Below, one piece after another: positions 34,228 to 43,369 of a stretch of DNA of 64,000 nt. This DNA is from Deltaproteobacteria bacterium. Its GTDB lineage: Bacteria; Myxococcota_A; Polyangia; Polyangiales; JADJMO01. Location: NCBI GenBank assembly GCA_022843175.1, contig JALHOE010000008.1:25958-89957 (forward strand), read 5' to 3'. Positions within the stretch are counted from its first letter, which is position 1; each line of letters starts with the position of its first letter. A program made the translations under genes and the position numbers. The notes beneath the pieces were generated by a model. It had not been told where the DNA came from. It did no database searches and saw only the letters and a list, made by a program, of their open reading frames with translations.

Positions 34228-35178
34228 ATGCACCGATCCATCCTGCTCGCTTCGATGGTTCTCTCTGCGTGCCAGCGCGACGCACCTCCGAGCGCCACGA
34301 AGCTGACAAGGAAGGAGCTCGACGCGCGCGCCCCCGAGCCCCTCGTATGCATCGACGCTGCGGCGCGCAGGGATGACGCCGCCGCCGCCACCGGCCTGAC
34401 GAGCGACGGTGACGTTGTAGTGTGCGTTCGCGGACGCTGCTCGGTGTTCGAGCTCGCCACGGGACGCAGGCGCTACGTCGACAAGGTCGAGTCCCGGGCC
34501 CCCTACGACGACCCACCGTGGTCATCGCCCTATGTGCAGACGGTCACCGACGGCGTGGTGGTCACTTTCGCGGGCGGGGCGACGCGGACGATCCCGGTCG
34601 CGGGCGCGCGCGCACCGCACGCCAAGTCCAGCTACGAGGGCACGCCCGCCGAGATCGATCGTGACGGTGAGCTGCTCGTCGTCCTCATCGACAACGATGC
34701 GGTCGTCTACGACGTCAAAACAGCGAAGTTCGTCCATCGGTTCACGTCGACGCCGCAAGCGTGCTTCTTCGGCAAGGCGTTCTACGCGCTCGGCTTCCGC
34801 GACCCGCGATCCGGCGCGCTCATCGCGCACCTCGGTGGCTCGCCGGGGACGCCGATCGACTGTCGGGAGCGGCGAATCGGGTGGGGCCATTCAATCCCAC
34901 AATCGCCCCACCTGCGGCTCTCCGGCGAGACGTGGGCGTTCCTCGCGAACGACGGCACGAGGCTGGTCATCGACGACGTCTCCACGCACGCATCGCCGAC
35001 CATCGTCGAACTGCAACCGAAGCGACCGTTCGCGCCCTTGCCGACGATCGTCGAGTCGAAGAAGCGCCTCGTGGCCGTCCTCACCGGACCGCAGCTCGGC
35101 GACATCGTCGTTGTCGATCCTGCAACCGGGACCTCGGAGCGCTACCCCTTGCCCACCTGCGGGGGCGACGCGGGCTAG
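34228..35178 (+). CDS. Lipoprotein, possible beta-propeller
   Basis: A 316-residue lipoprotein; lipobox LSAC with Cys15 and GGGGGA 2 bases before ATG. Short beta-strand repeats such as GDVVVCVRGRCSVFELATGR, GELLVVLIDNDAVVYDVKTA and GDIVVVDPATGTSERY suggest a PQQ/WD-like propeller that is too degenerate to name. No catalytic motif is visible. Cysteines (C41, C66, C71) near the start may form disulfides. It is convergent with the czcA gene. Confidence 0.7.
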   Translation: MHRSILLASMVLSACQRDAPPSATKLTRKELDARAPEPLVCIDAAARRDDAAAATGLTSDGDVVVCVRGRCSVFELATGRRRYVDKVESRAPYDDPPWSSPYVQTVTDGVVVTFAGGATRTIPVAGARAPHAKSSYEGTPAEIDRDGELLVVLIDNDAVVYDVKTAKFVHRFTSTPQACFFGKAFYALGFRDPRSGALIAHLGGSPGTPIDCRERRIGWGHSIPQSPHLRLSGETWAFLANDGTRLVIDDVSTHASPTIVELQPKRPFAPLPTIVESKKRLVAVLTGPQLGDIVVVDPATGTSERYPLPTCGGDAG

Positions 35179-35204
35179 CTCGGAGTCGCGCACCGCACGC
35201 GGAG

Positions 35205-38200
35205 TCACCGTCGTCGCACGAGCGAGTACGCCACCGGCAACACCAGCAGCGTGAGGAGCGTCGCGGACACGAGGCCACCGATGACGACCGTCGCGAGCGG
35301 ACGCTGCACCTCGGCCCCGGGTGCTGTCGAGAGAGCCATCGGCAGGAAGCCGAGCGACGCGACGAGGGCGGTCGTGAGGACTGGCCGCAGGCGGAGCTGC
35401 GCGGCGTCGAAGATCGCGTCCGACGGTGCCGCCCCTCGCTCCTCGAGGTGGCGCGCGAAACCTACGAGCACGAGCCCGTTGAGCACGGCGACGCCGAAGA
35501 GGGCGATGAAGCCGACCGCCGCCGACAGCGAGAACGGCAGCCCGCGGGTCCACAGGGCAACGACGCCGCCGACGATCGCGAAGGGGACGCCGAGGAAGAT
35601 CACGGCGGCCGCGCGCAGCGAGCGGAAGGCCATCCACAGGAGGAACCCGATCAGCGCGAGCGCCAGCGGCACCACGACCGCGAGCCTCCGCTTGCCCTCG
35701 ACGTAGTGCTCGAACTGACCGCCCCACTCGACGCGGTAACCCGTCGGCAGGCGCAGCGCGGTCGAGAGCGCGGCCCGGGCATCGCTCACGGTCGACAGCA
35801 GATCGCGACCGCGTACGTTGAACTCGACCGTGAGTCGCCGCGACAAGCTGTCGCGGCTGACCTGCGCCGGTCCGACCGAGAAGTCGAGCGCGGCGACGTC
35901 GCCGAGGGGGACCAGTTGACCGCTGACCGAGCGGAGCGGCAGAGACCGGAGCGCGTCGAGCTCGCCCGCATAGGCGTGGTCGCTCTTGATGACGAGCCCG
36001 AAGCGCCGCTCGCCCTCGAGCACGAACCCGAGCGAGTGGCCGACGGCGATCGTCTCCGTGACCTGATTCACGTCCTCGACCGCCAGCCCGTATCGCGCGA
36101 GCTTGGCTCGGTCCGGAGCGACACGGAGGTAGCGGAGCCCGGCGACCTGCTCGACGCGCAGGTCGACGACGCCGGGCACCTTGCGCAGCGCGCCCGCGGC
36201 GGTGTCGCCCAGCGACGCGAGCACGGCCAGGTCCGGTCCGTAGATGAGCGCCGCAACGTCCGACCGGACACCCTCGATCAGCTCGTTGCTGCGCATCTGG
36301 ATCGGCTGCGAGATCGCCAGCGCCGCCTCGGGCAGCGCGGCGCCGAGCTTCTCGGCGATCTCCCGGCCGAGGTCGTCCTTGGTCAGCCCCGGTCGCCACT
36401 CCGCGCGCGGCTTGAGCGCGATGTACGTGTCGGTCTGTTCGATACCCATCGGATCGGTGGCGAGCTCGGGAGCGCCCGTCTTGCTCACCGCGTGCTGCAC
36501 CTCGGGCAACTTGAGGAGCTCACGCTGAATCCGGGTGTCCATCGCGACCGACTCGGTCAGCGCGACGCCGGGGAGTCTGCGAACCTCGACGAGCAGATCC
36601 CCCTCGTCGAGCTGCGGGACGAACTCCGCGCCGATCCGGCCGAAGATGACGACGGCGCCCGCCAACGCCAACACGGCGATCGCGATGGTGGCCGCCCGCG
36701 CGCGCTTCACCCGTCGCAGGACCGGCGTGTACAGCGCGTGCGCTTTGCGCAGGATCCATGTCTCGTGCTGGCCGACCGACGGACGCAGCAGGTAGCTCGC
36801 GAGCACGGGCACCAGCGTGAGCGAGAGCACGAACGCGCCGAGCAACGCGAGCAGCACCGTCACGGCCATCGGCTTGAACAGCTTTCCCTCGATCCCGGAG
36901 AGGGCGAGGATGGGCACGTACACGATCGCGATGATCGCCTCGCCGAAGACGCTCGCCGCACGCACCTCGAGCGTCGCCTCCCGCACGACGCTTTTGCGCT
37001 CGTCGCCGGTCAGGTCACGGCCGAGCATGCGCCGGTGCTCGCTCAGCCTTCGCGCCGCGTTCTCCACGATGATCACCGCGCCATCGACGATGAGGCCGAA
37101 GTCGATGGCGCCGAGGCTCATCAGGTTCCCGGAGAAGCCGAACGCCTCCATGATGACGACGGCGAACAGCAGCGAGAGCGGGATCGTGAGCGCGACGACG
37201 ACACCCGCGCGCACGTCTCCGAGCAGGAGGAACAGCACCGCGATGACGAGGACGGCGCCCTCGGCGAGGTTCTTGCCGACAGTTCGGATGGTGCGGTCGA
37301 CGAGGACCGAACGATCGTAGAACGGCTCGATCACCGTGCCCTCGGGGAGCGATGACTGCAACGCGGCGAGCTTGGCCTTGACGGCCGCGGTGACGATGCG
37401 CGAGTTCTCACCGATCAGCATCAGCGTGACGCCGACGACGACCTCGCCCTTCGCGTCCTCTGACGCCGCTCCGCGACGAAGCCGCGGCCCGAACTGCACC
37501 TCTCCGACGGTGGCGACGGTGATCGGGACGCCGTCGGGCGTCGCTCCGATGACGACGCGCTGGAGGTCCTCGAGGTTCTTGACGAGCCCGGCGGAGCTGA
37601 TGACGAAGTGCGTGCGGTCGATCTCGAGGTAGCCGCCTCCGGCGTTGGCATTGGCCTTCCGGATCGCTTCGGCCACGTGCGACACCGACAGGCGCGCGGC
37701 CTGAAGGCGCTTGGGATCGAGGATGACCTGATACTGCCGCTCCTCCCCGCCGAAGGTGTTCACCTCGACGATGCCGGGCACGGTCCGGAGCTGGGGGCCG
37801 ATCTGCCAATCGAGCAGCTCCTTGAGCTGCATGATCGAGAGCCGATCGTTGCGGACCACGAACTGGAAGACCTCGCCGAGCCCGGTCGTGATCGGCCCCA
37901 TCTCGGGCTTCCCGTACGCACCGAGCACGGCGTCCTGCGCCTCGGGCATCCGTTCGTTCACCATCTGGCGGGCGAAATACACGTCCGTGTCGTCGCGAAA
38001 GACGACCGTGACCAGAGAGATTCCGTACTTCGAGACCGAGCGGATTTGCGTGGTCTTCGGGAGGCCCGCCATCGCGCGCTCGACCGGGATCGTGACGTAC
38101 TTCTCGATCTCGACGGGCGAGAGCGCCGGAGCAGACGTAATGATCTGAACCTGCACGTTCGTGACGTCGGGCACGGCGTCGATCGGCAGGCGCTCGGCGG

Positions 38201-38297
38201 CGCGCAGCGCAAACACCACGCCGAGCAGCGTTAGGGCGATCACGACCGCGCGGTTGGCCAGCGAGGCCTCGACGATCGCGGAGAGGAACCGCATCAT
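35205..38297 (-). CDS. czcA: CzcA-type heavy-metal RND pump
   Basis: A 1030-residue inner-membrane RND pump of the divalent-cation (Co/Zn/Cd/Ni) HME subfamily. Landmarks are PDVTNVQVQIITSAPALSP, PVERAMAGLPKTTQIRSVSK, DFGLIVDGAVIIVENAARR in TM4 (the CzcA/CnrA-like DFGxxVDGAVxxVEN), and EFVPQLDEGDLLVEVRRLPG. It lacks the CusA methionine motifs, so its substrate differs from the pump at 19.6-22.9 kb. The gene starts 1 base after the czcB stop. No outer-membrane partner is encoded beside it; it may share CusC or a distant TolC. Confidence 0.92.
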   Translation of the reverse strand: MMRFLSAIVEASLANRAVVIALTLLGVVFALRAAERLPIDAVPDVTNVQVQIITSAPALSPVEIEKYVTIPVERAMAGLPKTTQIRSVSKYGISLVTVVFRDDTDVYFARQMVNERMPEAQDAVLGAYGKPEMGPITTGLGEVFQFVVRNDRLSIMQLKELLDWQIGPQLRTVPGIVEVNTFGGEERQYQVILDPKRLQAARLSVSHVAEAIRKANANAGGGYLEIDRTHFVISSAGLVKNLEDLQRVVIGATPDGVPITVATVGEVQFGPRLRRGAASEDAKGEVVVGVTLMLIGENSRIVTAAVKAKLAALQSSLPEGTVIEPFYDRSVLVDRTIRTVGKNLAEGAVLVIAVLFLLLGDVRAGVVVALTIPLSLLFAVVIMEAFGFSGNLMSLGAIDFGLIVDGAVIIVENAARRLSEHRRMLGRDLTGDERKSVVREATLEVRAASVFGEAIIAIVYVPILALSGIEGKLFKPMAVTVLLALLGAFVLSLTLVPVLASYLLRPSVGQHETWILRKAHALYTPVLRRVKRARAATIAIAVLALAGAVVIFGRIGAEFVPQLDEGDLLVEVRRLPGVALTESVAMDTRIQRELLKLPEVQHAVSKTGAPELATDPMGIEQTDTYIALKPRAEWRPGLTKDDLGREIAEKLGAALPEAALAISQPIQMRSNELIEGVRSDVAALIYGPDLAVLASLGDTAAGALRKVPGVVDLRVEQVAGLRYLRVAPDRAKLARYGLAVEDVNQVTETIAVGHSLGFVLEGERRFGLVIKSDHAYAGELDALRSLPLRSVSGQLVPLGDVAALDFSVGPAQVSRDSLSRRLTVEFNVRGRDLLSTVSDARAALSTALRLPTGYRVEWGGQFEHYVEGKRRLAVVVPLALALIGFLLWMAFRSLRAAAVIFLGVPFAIVGGVVALWTRGLPFSLSAAVGFIALFGVAVLNGLVLVGFARHLEERGAAPSDAIFDAAQLRLRPVLTTALVASLGFLPMALSTAPGAEVQRPLATVVIGGLVSATLLTLLVLPVAYSLVRRR

Positions 38298-38298
38298 C

Positions 38299-39489
38299 TC
38301 AGTCCTCCTCCGCGAGGGTGCTCTTGAGGAGCACGCTCTTGACGTTGAAGGTGCCCTCGACGACGACCTCGTCGCCCTCGCGCAGGCCGCTCGTGATCTC
38401 GAGCATGCCGACCCCTGTTTGGCCGAGCACGACCTCGCGCGCCTCGAAGTCGTCGTTGGCGAGCCGCACGAACACCACGGGCTTACCTGCGATCTCGGTG
38501 AGGGCGCCTCGCGGCACGACCAACACCGACGGCTTCGCGGCGTCGCCCACGATCGCCACGCGCGCGGTCCCGAAGAGACCGATGCGCAGGATCTCCGCCC
38601 GGTTGGTCAGGCGAATGCGTGCCGTAACAGTGCGCGCGATGGGGTCGATTTGGCGCGCGATGGCGTCGACCTTCCCGAGGAACGACTCGGTGGGGTGCGC
38701 GTTCAGGTGCACCTCGGCCGCCGAACCGACCGTCAGACGGCTGAGATCCTTCTCGAAGATGCGCGCGAGGAACCACACCTCCGACAGATCGGCGACGCTC
38801 GCCAGCGTCTCCTCGGTGGAGATCGGCTGACCGACCACCGCCGCGCGAGAGAGGACCACTCCCGCGAGCGGCGCGCGTAGCGGCAGGAGGAACGGCGTGC
38901 CGAGCGGCGTCCCGGCGCCCATCGACGAGAGCTGCGTCGAGAGGCCCCGCGCGTCGGCTTCGAGCGCCTCGGCCGCGGCCTTGGCGTCGAGGTACACCTG
39001 CTCCGGGCGGAGCCCCTGCTCGTAGAGCGCCTTCAAGCGATCCGCGTCGGCGCGCGCCGCCTTGGCGCGCGAAATGGTCCCGGCGAGCGCGGCGTGCACC
39101 TTGCCGAGCTCCGGCACACGCACGATCGCCAGCACGTCGCCCTTCTTCACGGTGGCGCCCTCTTTGATCTTCACCTCCTCGAGCCGGCCCGCGACCGGCG
39201 AGGCGATGCGCGCGCTCCGATCGGGATCGGCGACGATCTCGCCGGTGAGGGTCAGGGTCTCGGTGAGGACCGCCCTCGCCGCCGGAGCCCAGCGAACCCT
39301 CGCCGCCGCGATCACCTCTTTGCTGAGGTGGACGCGTTTGGGGACGCCCTCGTGCTCGGGCTTATCGCTGGGGGCCCCCGCGGCGTCACCGGGCGGAGGC
39401 GGTTGTGCATCGCGCTTCCCACAGGACAGCGCGATCGCGGTCGCGGCCGCAAGAAGGGCGGCAGCGACCCGAGCTCGGATCGAAATCAC
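38299..39489 (-). CDS. czcB: CzcB-type RND periplasmic adaptor lipoprotein
   Basis: A 396-residue membrane-fusion protein. The signal and lipobox ALSC (Cys23) follow a GTG start at 39489. Domains are a lipoyl half (SARIASPVAGRLEEVKIKEG), a helical hairpin (residues ~130-190), a second lipoyl half (PLRAPLAGVVLSRAAVVGQP), a beta-barrel (VWFLARIFEKDLSRL) and a membrane-proximal domain. The linker after the lipobox is Pro/His/Asp-rich. It is directly coupled to czcA (1 base between them). It bridges CzcA to an outer-membrane duct. Confidence 0.9.
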   Translation of the reverse strand: MISIRARVAAALLAAATAIALSCGKRDAQPPPPGDAAGAPSDKPEHEGVPKRVHLSKEVIAAARVRWAPAARAVLTETLTLTGEIVADPDRSARIASPVAGRLEEVKIKEGATVKKGDVLAIVRVPELGKVHAALAGTISRAKAARADADRLKALYEQGLRPEQVYLDAKAAAEALEADARGLSTQLSSMGAGTPLGTPFLLPLRAPLAGVVLSRAAVVGQPISTEETLASVADLSEVWFLARIFEKDLSRLTVGSAAEVHLNAHPTESFLGKVDAIARQIDPIARTVTARIRLTNRAEILRIGLFGTARVAIVGDAAKPSVLVVPRGALTEIAGKPVVFVRLANDDFEAREVVLGQTGVGMLEITSGLREGDEVVVEGTFNVKSVLLKSTLAEED

Positions 39490-39552
39490 GGCATGGCTCC
39501 ACGTCAGGCCGCACGCGTGCGTGCGGACGTCCTCGATCGACGACGCGAGAGA

Positions 39553-39954
39553 TCAGCTCACGACGAGGAGAGGTCGAGGTGGCCGCTCGAGCGTGCGCGG
39601 CGCGGGCGCGAGCGGGCCGTCGCCCGTGCCGGCGGGGGCCGGGAGGTGGGACATGATCACCGCGGCGGTCACCCGGAGCTCCATCGCGGGCGCGATCGGC
39701 GCCGAACCGGCGTGAGCCGTGTGACACGATGGGCAGCCGGGCGGGCAGTCGCGGTCGCCGTCGTCGCAGTCGTCGTCGTGGCCCTCGTGGGGATCGATGG
39801 CGAACGCGAGCTCGACGACGTCGCCGAGCAGGTGCATCGCGCCCGAGAGCTGCAGCGAGACGAGCACGATCAGGACGCGCGCCAGATCGGCGAGCCGACG
39901 CCGAAGTCGGTGCGCCCAACGTCGCACCGCAGGGGGCCGTCGCCGATGGGTCAC
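39553..39954 (-). CDS. Small His/Cys/Asp-rich protein beside czcBA
   Basis: A 133-residue protein with an Arg-rich start, a hydrophobic segment (VLIVLVSLQLSGAMHLLG) and then a striking acidic His/Cys cluster, DPHEGHDDDCDDGDRDCPPG, then CPSCHTAH. The C-terminus is Pro-rich. The cluster looks like a metal-binding patch facing the periplasm. Small His/Cys-rich proteins of this kind often precede RND metal pumps (the CzcI/CzcN-type position). GTG 39954 is the only reasonable start. It lies 63 bases before czcB on the same strand. The function is inferred from composition and place only. Confidence 0.6.
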   Translation of the reverse strand: MTHRRRPPAVRRWAHRLRRRLADLARVLIVLVSLQLSGAMHLLGDVVELAFAIDPHEGHDDDCDDGDRDCPPGCPSCHTAHAGSAPIAPAMELRVTAAVIMSHLPAPAGTGDGPLAPAPRTLERPPRPLLVVS

Positions 39955-40008
39955 GAGCGGGAGATTAGCATGGCCCGGGACCGCCGCTCGGCGCGGGCAT
40001 GACCGATC

Positions 40009-40782
40009 TCACCCAACCCGGGGGCCATACACGAGCGCCAGCGGGAAGCTCAGCCGGCGGGCGGCTTCGTGCACTGCGTCGATGCGCTCCTCGGCGAGGC
40101 GTCGGCCGCACGTCGCGATGCGCGCGCGTCCGCACGCGTCGATACGGTAGGTGCAGTGCATCGCGCGCAGGGCGTCGTGGCCGAAGTGTCGCTGGAGCGC
40201 CTCGACGACGAAGTCCATCGGCGTCACGTCGTCGTTCAACGCAACGACATCGACGACGGCGTCGTCTGCGAGCCCCGAGGGGTACGAGACCTCGGCGGCG
40301 ACGTCGCCGTCGAGCTGCTGCGGATCGAGGGCGCGTCGACGAAGGACATCGTCCACGAGGGCGCTCGCGCCGGCGAGTCCGTGCGCGAGGTCGCCGACCG
40401 AGAGCACTCCGTGGAGCGCGAACACGAGCGGGACCGCGCGGTTGCCGCTCGCGATGGCGCCGAGAGACGACCGCACGCGTTCGCCGATGGGGCGGCTGCG
40501 CTCGCGCGCGACCGCCCGCTGCCACGCGCGGTCGTACGTTGCCGACGCGCCCGGCGACCAGCCCCTGTGGTCGCGCGGCTCGCTCGATTCGAGGATCGCG
40601 CGGCGCAGCTCCGGCTCCTCGAGAATCGGCGCCCCGGTGTCGGTGAGCGCGGGATCGCAGAGCAGGGCGAGCAAGATCGCCTCCGACGTCATCGCATGCT
40701 GCGGCTGCAGGTTGGAGAGCGCGCTCGCCGTGTGGAGCAGGGCCTTCGCCGCGCCGGTCGTCTGCGGGGATGCTTGGGTCAT
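40009..40782 (-). CDS. Clp_N-like plus ClpS-like adaptor protein
   Basis: A 257-residue protein. Residues ~1-60 (LLHTASALSNLQPQHAMTSE, AILLALLCD) look like a Clp N-terminal repeat. Residues 179-257 are a ClpS core: VVALNDDVTPMDFVVEALQR carries the Asn-Asp-Asp that contacts N-degrons, and VHEAARRLSFPLALVY is the last helix and strand. The ClpS His that closes the substrate pocket appears replaced (…DACGR…), and the core has Cys residues at about 210, 217 and 225. GGAGAGGA precedes ATG 40782. It begins 17 bases after the arsC-VOC gene, in the arsenic operon, so it may deliver damaged or arsenic-modified proteins to a protease. That role is an inference. Confidence 0.75.
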   Translation of the reverse strand: MTQASPQTTGAAKALLHTASALSNLQPQHAMTSEAILLALLCDPALTDTGAPILEEPELRRAILESSEPRDHRGWSPGASATYDRAWQRAVARERSRPIGERVRSSLGAIASGNRAVPLVFALHGVLSVGDLAHGLAGASALVDDVLRRRALDPQQLDGDVAAEVSYPSGLADDAVVDVVALNDDVTPMDFVVEALQRHFGHDALRAMHCTYRIDACGRARIATCGRRLAEERIDAVHEAARRLSFPLALVYGPRVG

Positions 40783-40799
40783 CCGGTCCTCTCCCCAGA

Positions 40800-41657
40800 C
40801 TAGGCGCCGGCGACGAGGAACGTGGGCTCGAGGTTGGCCGGCCGCTCGGCGAGCTCGGCGTCGGTGAGGCGCGCGTAGATCTCGATCGCGTTGCCATCGG
40901 GATCTTCGAGCCACAGCTCGTGGAGCGGCGTGCCTCGCCAGGTCGTCCGCGGCGGCTTGACGACGGTGACCGCCGCGCTGCGCGCGAGGTGATACGCGCC
41001 GATCACCGCGGCGCGATCGGCGACGCAAATCCCGAGGTGATAGAGCGTGTCATGGTGGAGCTCCTTGCCGTCCGACACGAGGATGACGAAGTTCGTGCGG
41101 AGCTCCGCGGACACGAAGGTGACGTAGCGGTGGGTCCACTCCTTGGGCTGCACGCCGAGCAACCACGCGTAGAACCTCGCGCTCGCTGCGAGGTCGCGCA
41201 CACGAACGCTCGCGTGAAACTCGCTCGCGCGAGGCCCCTCGGGGACCGAGGCCACGGCGTCGAACACCTGCAGCCGCGCGCGGATCTCGTCGCGCGCCCT
41301 GCGGAAGCGCTCCAGCGATTCCTCGCGCGTCAGTCCCTCGACCGCGGGATCGGCGATCGGCCAGTGCAGGCGCTGGGCAGCGCCGAGATACGCCGGACAG
41401 ACCTCCTCGGCGCAGAGGGTGATCACCGTGCCGACGGCGTCGCGGTCGATGTCGTCGACCGACTTCGAACGGTGGCCGGTCGTCTCGATGCCGAGCTCGG
41501 CGAGGACCTCGCGCGCGAACGGGTTCACGTGCGAGGGGTCGCTGCCGGCGCTCTGCACGCCGAGTCGATCGCCGAAGAGCGCGCGCGCGAGCCCCTCGGC
41601 CAATTGGCTGCGCGCCGAGTTGCGCACGCAGAGGAACAACAATCCCTTGGCGCTCAT
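40800..41657 (-). CDS. arsC: Arsenate reductase (LMW-PTP type) fused to VOC domain
   Basis: A 285-residue fusion. Residues 1-~135 are an ArsC of the low-molecular-weight phosphatase fold, with P-loop CVRNSARS (CX5R) and a WPIADP loop carrying the general acid Asp; Cys near residue 82/86 (LCAEEVC) may act in thiol relay. Residues ~150-275 are a VOC domain related to CadI/ArsI ([41 protein letters not shown]), with His, His, Glu ligands in place. The vicinal Cys pair that ArsI uses to bind trivalent organoarsenic is absent ([12 protein letters not shown] there). Its start overlaps the acr3 stop (ATGA). Confidence 0.88.
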   Translation of the reverse strand: MSAKGLLFLCVRNSARSQLAEGLARALFGDRLGVQSAGSDPSHVNPFAREVLAELGIETTGHRSKSVDDIDRDAVGTVITLCAEEVCPAYLGAAQRLHWPIADPAVEGLTREESLERFRRARDEIRARLQVFDAVASVPEGPRASEFHASVRVRDLAASARFYAWLLGVQPKEWTHRYVTFVSAELRTNFVILVSDGKELHHDTLYHLGICVADRAAVIGAYHLARSAAVTVVKPPRTTWRGTPLHELWLEDPDGNAIEIYARLTDAELAERPANLEPTFLVAGA

Positions 41658-42760
41658 GTCGTGCCCTCCGATCCGGTAGCACAGGGAGGCGCCACGACCT
41701 CGAGGGGCGTCTCCGGGAAGTAGCGCCGCTGGATCCAGAGCGCGACGTGGACGAGGGCGATGAGCACCGGCACCTCGACGAGCGGTCCGATCACGGCGGC
41801 GAGCGCGGCTCCGCTGTGAATTCCGAAGGTAGCGACGGCCACCGCAATCGCGAGCTCGAAGTTGTTCGAGGCGGCGGTGAACGAGAGCGTCGCGGAGCGC
41901 TTGTAGTCTGCGCCGAAGCGCTTGCTCATCCAGAACGACACCGCGAACATGACGAGGAAGTAGACGAGCAGCGGGATCGCGATCCGCACCACGTCGAGCG
42001 GCAGCTGTACGATCGTGGAGCCCTTGAGCGAGAACATCACCACGATGGTGAACAGCAGCGCGACGAGCGTGAGCGGCCCGATGCGCGGCACGAACCGGTG
42101 CTGGTACCACTCGAGCCCCTTCGCGGCCACGAGCACCCGCCGCGTGAGGAACCCGGCGGCGAAGGGGATGCCGAGGTAGATCGCGACGCTCTTTGCGATC
42201 TCGCCGATGGTGATCGCGACGACCGCGCCGCGCAGGCCGAGCCATTGGGGCAAGAGCGTGGCGAAGAAGTACGCGTACACCGAGAAGAACAGCACCTGGA
42301 AGATCGAGTTGAACGCCACCAGGCCCGCGCAGTACTCGGTGTCCCCCTTCGCGAGGTCGTTCCACACGATCACCATCGCGATGCACCGCGCGAGGCCGAT
42401 CAAGATCAGCCCGAGCATGTACTCGGGCCGATCGCGCAGGAAGATCACGGCGAGCGCGAACATGAGCACCGGGCCGACGATCCAGTTCTGGATGAGCGAC
42501 AACGCGAGCACGCGCTTGTCGCGGAAGACCAGGTGGAGCTCCTCGTATCGGACCTTCGCCAGCGGCGGGTACATCATCACGATGAGCCCGACCGCGATCG
42601 GGATCGACGTCGTGCCGACGCTCATCCGCTGCAGCCCCGCGGAGAACGCCGGGACCCACAGCCCGAGCGCGATGCCGAGCCCCATCGCGAGGAAGATCCA
42701 GAGCGTCAGGTAGCGATCGAGGAACCCGAGCTTCTTGGTGACCGACTGCGCGGAGGCCAT
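41654..42760 (-). CDS. acr3: ACR3-family arsenite efflux permease
   Basis: A 368-residue ten-helix arsenite exporter of the ACR3/BASS type. The signature around the essential TM4 cysteine is present: [20 protein letters not shown]. Other landmarks are [13 protein letters not shown] near TM2 and [20 protein letters not shown] in TM9, with its conserved Glu. ATG 42760 is immediately preceded by a large inverted repeat instead of a ribosome site. It is the first gene of the operon with arsC-VOC and the ClpS-like gene. No arsR gene is adjacent. Confidence 0.95.
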   Translation of the reverse strand: MASAQSVTKKLGFLDRYLTLWIFLAMGLGIALGLWVPAFSAGLQRMSVGTTSIPIAVGLIVMMYPPLAKVRYEELHLVFRDKRVLALSLIQNWIVGPVLMFALAVIFLRDRPEYMLGLILIGLARCIAMVIVWNDLAKGDTEYCAGLVAFNSIFQVLFFSVYAYFFATLLPQWLGLRGAVVAITIGEIAKSVAIYLGIPFAAGFLTRRVLVAAKGLEWYQHRFVPRIGPLTLVALLFTIVVMFSLKGSTIVQLPLDVVRIAIPLLVYFLVMFAVSFWMSKRFGADYKRSATLSFTAASNNFELAIAVAVATFGIHSGAALAAVIGPLVEVPVLIALVHVALWIQRRYFPETPLEVVAPPCATGSEGTT

Positions 42761-42762
42761 GG

Positions 42763-42790
42763 CGCTACTTCTAGTCTTTTCGAAGTAGCG
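42763..42790 (-). promoter_or_regulatory. Perfect 9-bp inverted repeat at acr3 start
   Basis: CGCTACTTC-N10-GAAGTAGCG; the inner arm ends 2 bases before ATG of acr3. It would either be an operator covering the promoter of a leaderless message or, if transcribed, a hairpin hiding the start region. There is no other candidate regulatory site for the arsenic operon. Confidence 0.6.
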
Positions 42791-42843
42791 TGTCGAGGGG
42801 CGGAGGTTGCGCCTGCGCGCGGCACCCTCTCCAATGAACCGCG

Positions 42844-43347
42844 ATGAAGCTCGCGCCCCTCGTGCTCGCGGTCGCCGTGCTCGCCTGCGGCGCATCGGCG
42901 TGCGCTCCGAGCCGGAGCGCCTCCTCCGCCGCGGGCGCGTGCTCCTTCTGGGGCGGCCGCGGCTACTCGCTCACCGTGCGCGCCAGCAGCTCCCACGGCA
43001 AACAGTTCCGCGAGCTCGCCTACGACGACAAGACCGGCGTGGTTCGCGTCCACGACTCCGATCTCTTCGCGTCGGGCGCCGAGGCGAGCGAGCCTCGCGT
43101 CATCCAGCGGAGCATCACGCTGAAGCCCGCGGAGCGCGATGCGCTCTCGAACGAGCTCACCGCGCTCTGTCCATCCTCGGAGGAGCTCGTGCCCGCCGAC
43201 GCCGTGGGCGGGGGCACGACCACGCTCGAGGTCCATACGGCCGAGGGCGCCGCGGCGCGGGCACGGTTCGTTCGTGACCAGGGCTCCGACGTGGCGCGCA
43301 AGACGCTCGCCCGGCTCCAGGCGTTCTTCCCCGAGCTCCGCGTCTAG
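42844..43347 (+). CDS. Small lipoprotein
   Basis: A 167-residue lipoprotein; lipobox SAC with Cys20 after a strong signal peptide. The mature region is mixed beta strands ([32 protein letters not shown]) and ends in a helix ([15 protein letters not shown]). No family is recognised. It is divergent from acr3, 53 bases beyond the acr3 palindrome, but nothing links it to arsenic. Confidence 0.65.
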   Translation: MKLAPLVLAVAVLACGASACAPSRSASSAAGACSFWGGRGYSLTVRASSSHGKQFRELAYDDKTGVVRVHDSDLFASGAEASEPRVIQRSITLKPAERDALSNELTALCPSSEELVPADAVGGGTTTLEVHTAEGAAARARFVRDQGSDVARKTLARLQAFFPELRV

Positions 43348-43369
43348 TTCCTGATCGAGCGAGCCGCGG

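Noticed and set aside
34761..37355. 864-codon plus-strand frame opposite czcA
   Set aside because: Arg/His/Glu-rich translation typical of the complementary frame of GC-rich genes; czcA on the minus strand is a clear RND pump.
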